Shown in pieces: positions 1-7,013 of a stretch of 64,000 nt of DNA. The position numbers and the translations under genes are program-made. Each line of letters starts with the position of its first letter. Positions within the stretch are counted from its first letter, which is position 1. The notes under the pieces were generated by a model that had not been told where the DNA came from, did no database searches, and saw only the letters and a list, made by a program, of their open reading frames with translations. Source of the DNA: Rubripirellula lacrimiformis (GTDB lineage Bacteria > Planctomycetota > Planctomycetia > Pirellulales > Pirellulaceae); the NCBI RefSeq assembly GCF_007741535.1, contig NZ_CP036525.1:186001-250000 (forward strand). The letters are read 5' to 3'.

Positions 1-351
1 CAGGCAAGCGAGCACTGCCAAGTCAACCAAAAACGCGGATAGATGGAACGCTTTGACCGGAGCATTATCAATTGGCCAACGACTGTAGAGGGCGACCGGC
101 CCATAGCTGATCTTCGGGTTTGGCTTGCCGGGCCCGAGTGCAACGGGGTAGCACGAGCTGCGAACACAGAATTGCAGCGGCCAACCGTGCGTCCAGTTTA
201 TATTTGGGGCGTTTCCGAAGTAGTCACCGTGACTTCCGGGCATCGTAGCGTTCCAGCCAGTGTGGTAACCGTCCACACCAAGAAACGCAAACGCCGCGAT
301 GAGCGAAAGGCAGGCGTGCAACCTAAAGGTAAGTGGTTTTCGGCACTCCAT
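1..351 (-). CDS. Integron cassette 5 protein, partial (runs off left edge)
   Basis: An open frame starts at an ATG at 349-351 and stays open for all 117 codons to base 1, so the gene continues outside the window. The N-terminus begins MECRKPLTFRLHACLSLIAA, a short basic stretch followed by a hydrophobic segment, so it is probably exported or membrane-anchored. The rest is rich in Trp, Tyr, His and Pro and I do not recognise a family. The start lies 37 nt after the last base of the fourth attC (388) on the same strand, the position expected of the next cassette gene. The opposite-strand frame at 43-393 is treated as its shadow. Being a gene rests on the uninterrupted frame and the cassette geometry; function is unknown. 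Confidence 0.6.
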   Translation of the reverse strand, partial: MECRKPLTFRLHACLSLIAAFAFLGVDGYHTGWNATMPGSHGDYFGNAPNINWTHGWPLQFCVRSSCYPVALGPGKPNPKISYGPVALYSRWPIDNAPVKAFHLSAFLVDLAVLACL

Positions 352-387
352 TGCAAAGTCAGGTTTCAGGGCCAGAGGATTTCAGTC

Positions 388-474
388 GGATAACGGTGGC
401 CATCAGCGGGCACGGAAGGTGACTTGTCCATTGCCAAAAACCTCGCAAGCCGTGCTCCGTTGCATGGCTTGGTT
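388..474 (-). other. Integron attC site 4, larger part (interrupted by IS91)
   Basis: Read on the minus strand this is most of an attC, ending in the R' box GTTATCC (394-388). Its left-arm segment GCCAT-g-CAACGG-a-GCACGG pairs with GCCATCAGCGGGCACGG of the other arm, leaving an unpaired G and A exactly as in the three intact sites. The missing R'' box (GAATAAC) lies at 3143-3137, beyond the IS91 insertion. Joining the pieces at the shared AACC gives a site of about 91 bp, the same length as its neighbours. Confidence 0.8.
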
Positions 475-551
475 CAAGTAAGCCGCTATCGCGGCGGGAT
501 TTTGGTGAGGTGGAATTGATGAGGGAGTTGAGGTTTCGCTGAAGCATCCTG

Positions 552-596
552 GCAGGAGGAGCTGTTCGCTGTGAACAGCCCATCAACTCCTCCTGC
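552..596. repeat. Inverted repeat upstream of the IS91 recombinase gene
   Basis: GCAGGAGGAG (552-561) pairs with CTCCTCCTGC (587-596), and inside it GCTGTTC (561-567) pairs with GAACAGC (573-579). It ends 15 bases before the recombinase ATG, so it would lie in the mRNA leader or form a cruciform near the element's left end. It could be an attenuator, an operator or part of the transposon end; the sequence does not decide. Confidence 0.6.
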
Positions 597-611
597 TACA
601 GGAACACATCC

Positions 612-1589
612 ATGCCCAAGTCTAACCCCCAGACTCCTGCAAATCCACGCGGTCGTTACTTTCCTGCCGAACTTCGCCAGCGTCTTTCCGAGGACCTGCA
701 TCTTACCGGAAAGGCGAAACGCACTCACGATGGCTACATCCGTGCCGTCCGGCAACTGTCCGACTTTGCGAAGTGCAGTCCCGACAAGGTCACCGAAACG
801 CAACTCCGCCAGTTCTTTCTACACCTCAAGAATGATCGCGAGTTCGCCAATGGGTCGCTTCGGGTCGCACTCTCGGGCGTGAAGTTCTTCTTCACCTTCA
901 CCTGCAAACGCGACTGGGAGATCTTCGCGATGCTCAAGCTGCAGAACGCCAAAACGCTGCCAGTCGTACTGACCATCGAGCAGGTCCACCGCATCATGCA
1001 GATCACCAAGACTCAACGCCTGCTTGTCTTCTTTTGGACCGTTTACACCATGGGACTGCGGCTCAACGAAGCCTTGAGCTTGCAGGTTGGTGACATCGAT
1101 GCCGCTCGCGGGTTCGCTCACATCCATCGCGGGAAAGGAGCCAAAGATCGCTTACTGCCGCTGCCACCTTCAACGCTGAAGTTGTTGCGAAGCTATTGGT
1201 GCACGCACCAGCATCCGTCGTTGCTGTTCCCCGGCAATCGACGCGGGCACTCACTGGCCAAGCACGGGATCAGCACGGCCAAGAACCCGATGTCTGAAAA
1301 GACCGTTCAGGAAGCCATCGCCAAGATCACCGGAACGATGAACCTGGGCAAGAAAGTCACGCTGCACACGCTCCGGCATTGTTACGCGACGCACCTACTC
1401 GAAGCGGGCGTCGGATTGAAGGCCCTCCAGAAACTGATGGGGCACTCTTCGCTACAGTCCACCATGATCTACCTGCACTTGACCGACACCGCCGAGGCCA
1501 ACTCGCGCGAGGTCATTAACATGATGTTCGGCAAATCGCCCGGAGAAGACGACGGCAACGATGCCGGTGCGAAAGCTAAGTTGAAGTAG
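612..1589 (+). CDS. Tyrosine recombinase carried by the IS91-family element
   Basis: A 325-residue phage-integrase-family recombinase. The N-terminal part (about 20-110) is the SAM-like core-binding domain and the C-terminal part is the catalytic domain. All catalytic positions are visible: Arg150 in GLRLNEAL, a Lys in the KGAKDR hairpin (175/178), His252 and Arg255 in HTLRH, His278 in LMGHSS and the nucleophile Tyr287 in TMIYLH, so it looks intact. The ATG at 612 follows the palindrome at 552-596. Sixteen bases separate its stop from the transposase gene, so the two are probably co-transcribed. Recombinase-plus-transposase pairs are known in one branch of the IS91 family; the recombinase may resolve transposition intermediates, which is inference. 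Confidence 0.9.
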   Translation: MPKSNPQTPANPRGRYFPAELRQRLSEDLHLTGKAKRTHDGYIRAVRQLSDFAKCSPDKVTETQLRQFFLHLKNDREFANGSLRVALSGVKFFFTFTCKRDWEIFAMLKLQNAKTLPVVLTIEQVHRIMQITKTQRLLVFFWTVYTMGLRLNEALSLQVGDIDAARGFAHIHRGKGAKDRLLPLPPSTLKLLRSYWCTHQHPSLLFPGNRRGHSLAKHGISTAKNPMSEKTVQEAIAKITGTMNLGKKVTLHTLRHCYATHLLEAGVGLKALQKLMGHSSLQSTMIYLHLTDTAEANSREVINMMFGKSPGEDDGNDAGAKAKLK

Positions 1590-1605
1590 CCTCTGCATCA
1601 GCAAG

Positions 1606-2757
1606 ATGCCCAGCGTCAGCGATGCCTTACGGCAGTTCGCACCGGCTTACTTGAAACAGAATCCCGGCTCCGTCTCAGTCATCCAGCAGAAAGTTCTTGG
1701 CGTGATCACGCGTTGCCGTACCGGCGCGCTTGGTGGCGTTCACTATCAATGCGACGGATGCGGGCGAGAACACTGGGTCGGGCGTTCGTGTGGCAATCGG
1801 CACTGCCCGAACTGTGGTCACGAGAAAACGCAGCTGTGGATTGAAACGCAGTCCGCCAAGTTAATGCCAGTGCATCACTTCCTCGTCACTTTCACGGTCC
1901 CTCGTGAACTGGGCTTGGTGCTGCGCGCTCATCAGCAAGACGGATACCGCTGTCTATTCGATGCCAGTAGCCAGAGCATCCGCGACGTCGGCGCGGCGAC
2001 CAAGGCCCTGCGCGGTTGCGTGCTGGGGTTCTTCGGTGTGCTGCATACTTGGGGGCGTGACCCTGCCGTCTATCATCCGCACATTCACTATGTCGTTCCC
2101 GGCGGCGGAGTGAAGTTGGATGAGAGCGGCAATGCGGTCTCGTGGCAGAGCACACCGAAGAACTTCCTGTTCCATCATGCGACGTTGATACGAGTCTACA
2201 AGGCCAAGCTCGCCGACGAACTCCGGACGGCGGGCCTCTATGACTGTGTTCCCAAGCAAGCTTGGGACAAAAACTTCGTCGTCGACATCCAACCGGTCGG
2301 ACACGGCGTGCCGACGCTGAAGTACTTGGCACCGTACGTGCACCGCGTGGCGATCAACAACAGTCGCATCGTGTCGGTCGATGAAGCGGAAGTGATTTAT
2401 ACGATTCGCCGCAGCAAGCCGAAGCGAATGGAAACCAAGCGTGTCGCCGGCGAAACGTTCGTCGCGAGCTTCTTACAGCACGTTCTGCCACCGGGCTTCC
2501 ACAAGATCCGGCACTACGGCTGGATGAGCTCGAACAGCAAACTGGCCATCGAGGAGGTGAAGTGGTTGGTGTGGCTGTTCTTGGGCTGGACTTTCTGGCT
2601 GGGCAGCGGCCACGCACCGCAAGAGAAACCACTGACGGCGCCGCTTCGGTGTGCCGTCTGTGGCGGCCAGTTGCGGGTGGTGGAGGTGACCTACGAGTCG
2701 CTGCAATCGGCCCGGATCATCCCCGAACATTCGCTGACATATTTCGACAGTGGATAA
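1606..2757 (+). CDS. IS91-family HUH transposase
   Basis: A 383-residue transposase of the IS91/IS801 type, which moves by a rolling-circle-like mechanism. An N-terminal zinc-binding cluster has Cys49, Cys52, Cys62, Cys67 and Cys70. The metal-binding HUH motif is HPHIH (157-161) followed by a Gly-rich stretch. The catalytic tyrosine is probably Tyr240 or Tyr244 in LKYLAPYVHR. A further CxxC pair lies near the C-terminus. No frameshift is visible and the length fits the family, so the protein may be active. It follows the recombinase gene by 16 bp on the same strand. Confidence 0.93.
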   Translation: MPSVSDALRQFAPAYLKQNPGSVSVIQQKVLGVITRCRTGALGGVHYQCDGCGREHWVGRSCGNRHCPNCGHEKTQLWIETQSAKLMPVHHFLVTFTVPRELGLVLRAHQQDGYRCLFDASSQSIRDVGAATKALRGCVLGFFGVLHTWGRDPAVYHPHIHYVVPGGGVKLDESGNAVSWQSTPKNFLFHHATLIRVYKAKLADELRTAGLYDCVPKQAWDKNFVVDIQPVGHGVPTLKYLAPYVHRVAINNSRIVSVDEAEVIYTIRRSKPKRMETKRVAGETFVASFLQHVLPPGFHKIRHYGWMSSNSKLAIEEVKWLVWLFLGWTFWLGSGHAPQEKPLTAPLRCAVCGGQLRVVEVTYESLQSARIIPEHSLTYFDSG

Positions 2758-3027
2758 ATGAGAACTTCAAAGCAGCGTCATGAATCATTCGAAGCGTCAC
2801 CGGGAGGGCGGGGGCTGAAGGTGCGCGGCAACGTCAACAACGATCGAGAAAATCCAGCATCAACGACGCTCAGGAGCACTGAGCTGCGGTCAGTAACGTC
2901 AACAGCAGTGGGCGACGAACCAGAAACTGGCACAGCAATCTCGCAAGTGCCGACCTGGGCACTCGACGCGCAGACGCAACCGGAAGCAAAACCCAAGTAA
3001 CCACCGGCGCTAACCTCCGGGCTTCTT

Positions 3028-3139
3028 GAACAAACGACTTGAACATCGGCTCGCAAGCTCGCGATGTCAAATCCTTATTGGTTGAACAAACGACTTGAAC
3101 ATCGGCTCGCAAGCTCGCGATGTCAAATCCTTATTGGTT
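3028..3139. repeat. 56-bp tandem direct repeat at the IS91 right junction
   Basis: Two identical 56-base units, 3028-3083 and 3084-3139, lie head to tail. Each starts with GAACAAACGACTTGAAC, contains the hairpin-forming CATCGGCTCGCAAGCTCG followed by CGATG, and ends in TTATTGGTT. The second unit abuts the attC remainder. They may be duplicated transposon termini or remnants of one-ended transposition; the GAAC at each start matches the IS91-family target preference. Confidence 0.85.
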
Positions 3140-3143
3140 ATTC
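3137..3143 (-). other. R'' box of the interrupted attC 4
   Basis: On the minus strand these bases read GAATAAC, the R''-type box expected 17 bases downstream of the cassette 4 stop codon. They complete the attC whose remainder lies at 388-474. GAATAAC is also the sequence found, in the opposite sense, as the R' box of attC 3 (3647-3653 on the plus strand). Confidence 0.75.
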
Positions 3144-3159
3144 GCCGCTGTTACAACCA

Positions 3160-3639
3160 TCATCGTTTGTCCTCATACGGAACGAAAGGAGCGTGTGAAC
3201 TTATCGCTTGCCAAAGTTTACAGTATCGAATTGCAGCATCGAATCCCTCGTATGCCATGTATCCTGCGCCGTCGAATCGTACTGACGTAACCTCGCAATG
3301 AAGTCGTGCCGTCAATGCGGTGGTTGCGTTTCCACAGCAAGCTATTCCGATATCCGCTGGAGAGTAAAAGCTCTTGAGGTGGCGAAACCTAATCTCGGAC
3401 GCAATGTCGTAAAGCCGTTGTATATCTGATTCGGCTATGTGCTGGTGAAGAGTTACCGTTTGTTCGCCACGATACGGCGGTTGGCGAACGCGTATCGTCT
3501 GCGCCAAGATACCATCGCGACTAATCGTTAGTCGCCATGTCGATAGATCGCAGCTATGCGATGGCGTCAATATCGCCGCACCGAAGATATGCTCCTCGTC
3601 AAGCACGATGTCGCGTTCAACGTGTCGAGAGATTTCCAT
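3160..3639 (-). CDS. Integron cassette 4 protein, hypothetical
   Basis: A 159-residue soluble-looking protein starting MEISRHVERDIVLDEEH. The frame is open further upstream, but the ATG at 3639 lies 8 nt after the R' box of attC 3 (3647), and an earlier start would put codons inside the recombination site, so this start is chosen. There is no signal peptide or membrane segment, and I recognise no family. The mix of charged and aromatic residues fits a small globular protein. Its stop is 17 bases before the R'' box of attC 4. It would be expressed only by read-through from the integron promoter side, with no separate promoter visible. Confidence 0.65.
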   Translation of the reverse strand: MEISRHVERDIVLDEEHIFGAAILTPSHSCDLSTWRLTISRDGILAQTIRVRQPPYRGEQTVTLHQHIAESDIQRLYDIASEIRFRHLKSFYSPADIGIACCGNATTALTARLHCEVTSVRFDGAGYMAYEGFDAAIRYCKLWQAISSHAPFVPYEDKR

Positions 3640-3646
3640 TTGATTC

Positions 3647-3737
3647 GAATAACGGCAGTGGTCACCCGGCAAGCGCGGATGACTCTCCATTTGAAAACGC
3701 CCCGATTCGCGTGCTCGGGTGCACCACATTGTTGTCC
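3647..3737 (-). other. Integron attC site 3
   Basis: A 91-bp site. On the minus strand it starts with R'' GGACAAC (3737-3731) and ends with R' GTTATTC (3653-3647). The arms pair as GTGGT-g-CACCCG-a-GCACGCG against GTGGTCACCCGGCAAGCG, leaving an unpaired G and A in the left arm and one mismatch. The cassette 3 stop codon (3739-3741) is next to R'', as is usual for cassettes. Confidence 0.85.
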
Positions 3738-3738
3738 G

Positions 3739-4290
3739 CTACGTCGGGCAATGTGATTGGAACCTGCGAATCGCAAGTAAGGCCTCAGCCAAGGAAACGG
3801 ATGTCAGCCCGTAGGCAATCCAACATGCCATGAAGTGCGGGGCCCAAGTCATTGCAACGCCAAGTTGGTTTTCGATAATCGAGCCGATCAGGTCCCAGGA
3901 GCGGAACAGGCCTACGCCCGAAATGGCCCCAAGTGGAAGCGAAATGAACAGTGAGGGTCGACGATTTTTGCATCCGTTTGTTCGTACCCGACACCAAGCA
4001 AAGATCAGTACGAACTGAATGCAGGCGAGATAGGGCAAGCGTATGAAATTGTTCCATACCCAGTTGTGGTTGGCGTACGTAGCAATGGCGTCGCGAGTCC
4101 CGAGTTGTACAAATAGATCTGCGTGAACCGCCCCAATAAAACCCACAACGAACAATGTAGTTGCGCCGAATGTCTTAACGGTATTGCGGGCAAAAATCGA
4201 CGGAAGATGTTGAACCTCCGTTGGCGGAGTGTATGGGTTTGCAAAGCAGTAGTGGCCACAGAAAGCAGCCAAGGGAATGGTGGTCGGCAT
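3739..4290 (-). CDS. Integron cassette 3 membrane protein, hypothetical
   Basis: A 183-residue protein with about four hydrophobic segments (around residues 42-60, 85-105, 115-135 and 150-170), so it is very probably an inner-membrane protein. Residues 18-22 read NPYTP, followed by Pro-Thr-Glu. An NPY-x-PP tag is frequent at the start of small planctomycete membrane proteins, which suggests the cassette came from a planctomycete. The ATG lies 49 nt after the R' box of attC 2, and the TAG stop at 3741-3739 abuts the R'' box of attC 3. No family or function recognised. A competing frame on the same strand (4005-4307) has no cassette-like boundaries and is rejected. Confidence 0.7.
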   Translation of the reverse strand: MPTTIPLAAFCGHYCFANPYTPPTEVQHLPSIFARNTVKTFGATTLFVVGFIGAVHADLFVQLGTRDAIATYANHNWVWNNFIRLPYLACIQFVLIFAWCRVRTNGCKNRRPSLFISLPLGAISGVGLFRSWDLIGSIIENQLGVAMTWAPHFMACWIAYGLTSVSLAEALLAIRRFQSHCPT

Positions 4291-4338
4291 TTCGAGTAGG
4301 CAGTCACTTTTGCTAAGGGGGAGCGGTGATTTCAGTCG

Positions 4339-4431
4339 GGATAACGTTACGCGTAACCGGGAACGCGCGGAAAAGGTTTCAAACGACCAAATCGCTCAAC
4401 TCGCGTTCTCCGGTTCACGCGATGGTTACCC
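4339..4431 (-). other. Integron attC site 2
   Basis: A 93-bp site. On the minus strand R'' is GGGTAAC (4431-4425) and R' is GTTATCC (4345-4339). The stem segment CGCGT-g-AACCGG-a-GAACGCG matches CGCGTAACCGGGAACGCG of the other arm perfectly apart from the two unpaired bases G and A. Next to the boxes the spacers are 3 and 4 nt (cat/gtta). The TAA stop of cassette 2 is formed by R'' itself. Confidence 0.9.
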
Positions 4432-4920
4432 GCCATGGATTGTCCGGTGTTCACGCAGTCGCGACCAGCCATAAACTAGCGACCCAAGGATGATTGCGGG
4501 AAGCGTGAAGATGCCAATGTACCAAAGGATCCCAAGCCAAGCGAACGGTTGCCCGAGGATAGGTAGTAGCTTGAAGACGCAGAACAACATGAAAGAGGCT
4601 AGCAGCGTCAACAGAATATTCGACGTCAGGACACGAATGATAGAAGGGGCGTGTTGAATTGGACGGTACGCCAAGCCTGCAATCAGTTTTGAGTTGGCGA
4701 AAGCGATTGGAAACGCAAGGATGCAAACACAAACGAAGAAAAAGGGGATACCTAGCGGCTTTTCGATGGGGCGAACGTAGGTCATGGCCGCAATGAATGT
4801 TACGAACCAACTGGGAACGGCGAAAAGTGTTGCAAGCAAACAGTTTCGTTCGGCGGTCGATCTACGCGATGGATGTAGATGACGAGAGTTGTCGGCAGTT
4901 GTCGGTTCGTATGGATTCAA
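4426..4920 (-). CDS. Integron cassette 2 membrane protein, hypothetical (MNPYEP start)
   Basis: A 164-residue protein with four hydrophobic segments (roughly 28-48, 58-80, 95-118 and 125-150), predicted to be an integral inner-membrane protein with a short cytosolic N-terminus. It opens MNPYEPTTADN, the NPY tag seen in many planctomycete membrane proteins and in cassette 3. The ATG at 4920 is 13 nt from the R' box of attC 1, and the TAA stop lies within the R'' box of attC 2. No function is recognised. As a cassette gene it lacks a visible promoter of its own. Confidence 0.75.
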   Translation of the reverse strand: MNPYEPTTADNSRHLHPSRRSTAERNCLLATLFAVPSWFVTFIAAMTYVRPIEKPLGIPFFFVCVCILAFPIAFANSKLIAGLAYRPIQHAPSIIRVLTSNILLTLLASFMLFCVFKLLPILGQPFAWLGILWYIGIFTLPAIILGSLVYGWSRLREHRTIHGG

Positions 4921-4932
4921 CGCAGCTTAGTC

Positions 4933-5533
<601 letters not shown>

Positions 5534-5560
5534 CGTCGACGAAAGAGAGTGCAGTCAGTC

Positions 5561-5660
5561 GGGTAACGATTAATTATCCCCGCCTCACACGGGGTCTAAA
5601 CATTTTACAGACTGGGTCAGGCGAGGATAAAGGGTTTTATGCCCGGCTGACCCGTGCATA
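5561..5660 (-). other. Putative attI region of the integron
   Basis: GTTACCC on the minus strand (5567-5561), followed by GACTGA, matches the R'-type ends of the attC sites, and it is the last such box before the divergent integrase gene, so it marks the attI/first-cassette junction. Upstream, GGGTCAG (5614-5620) and CTGACCC (5647-5653) form an inverted repeat that could be an accessory integrase-binding region. The outer limit at 5660 is a guess. Confidence 0.6.
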
Positions 5661-5807
5661 ATACGCTTAGCCCGAGCGAGGGGGAAGAGAGAACCGAATC
5701 TCGATTGAACTTTTCTGATTCAAAGCACTTTTTGCTTGCCTTTCCCCTCCGCGGGGGATAGAACACACGTTCACTGATGGGAGGTGCCTTTCGCTGAGGA
5801 TGTTCCA
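5568..5807. promoter_or_regulatory. Divergent leader between cassette array and integrase
   Basis: These 240 bases hold no gene and lie between the array (minus strand) and the integrase gene (plus strand), where integrons usually carry the cassette promoter Pc and the integrase promoter. I see no strong -35/-10 pair and no CTGT-N8-ACAG LexA box. The last bases carry GAGGA about 7 nt before the integrase ATG at 5808, a good ribosome-binding site. Confidence 0.45.
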
Positions 5808-7013
5808 ATGTCTGTTGAGCTGTTTCGTCAACGATTGAGCCGTGCCCAGCTGCATCCCAATGATTTGGCATGGATGCCGCAATGGTTCGATGAATACGCA
5901 AGACTACAGCAAGATGACGGCGAGCCTCTGAAGGTTGAGACGTCCCGGGTGCTCGCGTTCCTCCGTTCTCTCCGCGATCGGGGCGTGCCAGCCTGGCAGC
6001 GATTGCAGGCGGCCCGAGCGGTCGAGTGGTACCAAGCGCTCGTCTTACGCAATGACGAGGTGGATTTCGTTCATTTCAAACAGAAGCTTGGTGAGCTCGC
6101 TGAAGTTGAAAAGCGCGCCGGGGTGGCAGTCGAGAATGGAGGCGGTATGCCTGGCGAAGGCTTGCCAGGACTGATCGATCCGAATGAACCCGCAGCTGTA
6201 CGCAAAATGCGAGCGCGAATGCGGGTGCTCCATCACCCAAAGTCCACCGAACAGGCCTACGTCGGATGGCTCGTTCGTTTCATTCGCCACTTGGACGACG
6301 AAAATGTGGACAAATATGGCGAGCCCGAAATTGGGCAATTCCTAACCGAGCTAGCAGTCGTCGGTGAAGTTACTGCGGGGACGCAAAACCAAGCTCTGGC
6401 AGCATTGCTCTTCTTTTTTGGGAAGGTCGTCGGCCGCGATCTAAAGTTTGTCGAACGCGTCCGGGCAAAATCGAGCCGATACCTGCCGGTCGTGTTAAGC
6501 CGACCCGAGATTGCAGAACTGGCGCCCCACATACGTGGCATGAACGCAACGATGTTTCGGCTGATCTACGGCAGCGGACTGCGTCATCGCGAATGCCGTT
6601 GCCTGCGTATCAAGGATGTCTGTTTCGACACCGGTCATATTGTTGTTCGCGACGGCAAAGGTCAGCATGACCGGATCACCGTCCTGCCAGGTGCAGCCGT
6701 GGATTCGCTGCGAAGTTGCATTGACCTGGCCAGGTCGCTTCATCGCGATGATTTACAGGACGGACACGGCCGAGTCTATTTGCCGTTCGCACTCAAGCGA
6801 AAGTATCCCAATGCGGATCGTGAACTCGGCTGGCAATATGTTTTTCCATCGCGACAGTTGTCCAAAGATCCGCGAACCGGCCTGCTGCGCCGTCACCACG
6901 TGCACGCTGGCACTTTTGCAGATGCGATGAAGCGTGGCTTGTCGCGGACGTCGATCGTGAAGCCGGCGACACCGCATTCTCTGCGTCACAGTTTCGCGAC
7001 ACACTTGCTTGAA
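5808..7013 (+). pseudogene. intI: Integron integrase, truncated by IS1380
   Basis: The frame encodes 402 recognisable integron-integrase residues before the IS. They include Arg259 in GSGLRHREC, Lys284 in DGKGQHDR, the integron-specific insertion KRKYPNADRELGWQYVFPS (330-348) that binds the bulged bases of attC, and His390/Arg393 in HSLRH. Sequence stops after FATHLLE, where the IS inverted repeat begins, so the last catalytic His and the Tyr nucleophile (GHSD...MIYTH in relatives) are lost; the frame runs on to 7049 in IS sequence. Residues 1-130 are an N-terminal extension beyond the usual integrase length. The ATG at 5808 with GAGGA upstream is preferred over the GTG at 5784. It diverges from the array, as expected. 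The protein should be inactive. Confidence 0.92.

Larger units (their letters stand above)
475..3139 (+). mobile_element. IS91-family element with its own tyrosine recombinase
   Basis: The element carries a tyrosine recombinase (612-1589) and a HUH transposase (1606-2757) in one orientation. The boundaries are set by what it interrupts: bases 388-474 and 3140-3143 join into an intact attC. The six bases TTGGTT are present at both junctions (469-474 and 3134-3139), so the exact edge is ambiguous. IS91-type elements are known to insert beside GAAC/CAAG (GTTC/CTTG) and make no target duplication; CTTG and GTTC both lie at the left junction (468-475). Bases 2758-3027 hold no convincing gene and are probably the terminal region, followed by a tandem 56-bp repeat. 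The real right end could be at 3027 or 3139. Confidence 0.75.

Noticed and set aside
43-393. Plus-strand open frame of 116 codons
   Set aside because: It is antisense to the cassette gene at 1-351 and runs into attC 4. The minus-strand frame fits the cassette geometry and has a hydrophobic N-terminus.
2758-3000. An 80-codon frame after the IS91 transposase
   Set aside because: Low-complexity, no homology and inside the probable transposon end.
3028-3139. CRISPR or attC pair
   Set aside because: Only two identical 56-bp units with no spacer, and the hairpin lacks the GTT/AAC boxes and bulged bases of attC.
5568-5807. A LexA box controlling the integrase
   Set aside because: No CTGT-N8-ACAG pattern is seen, although many integrons have one.
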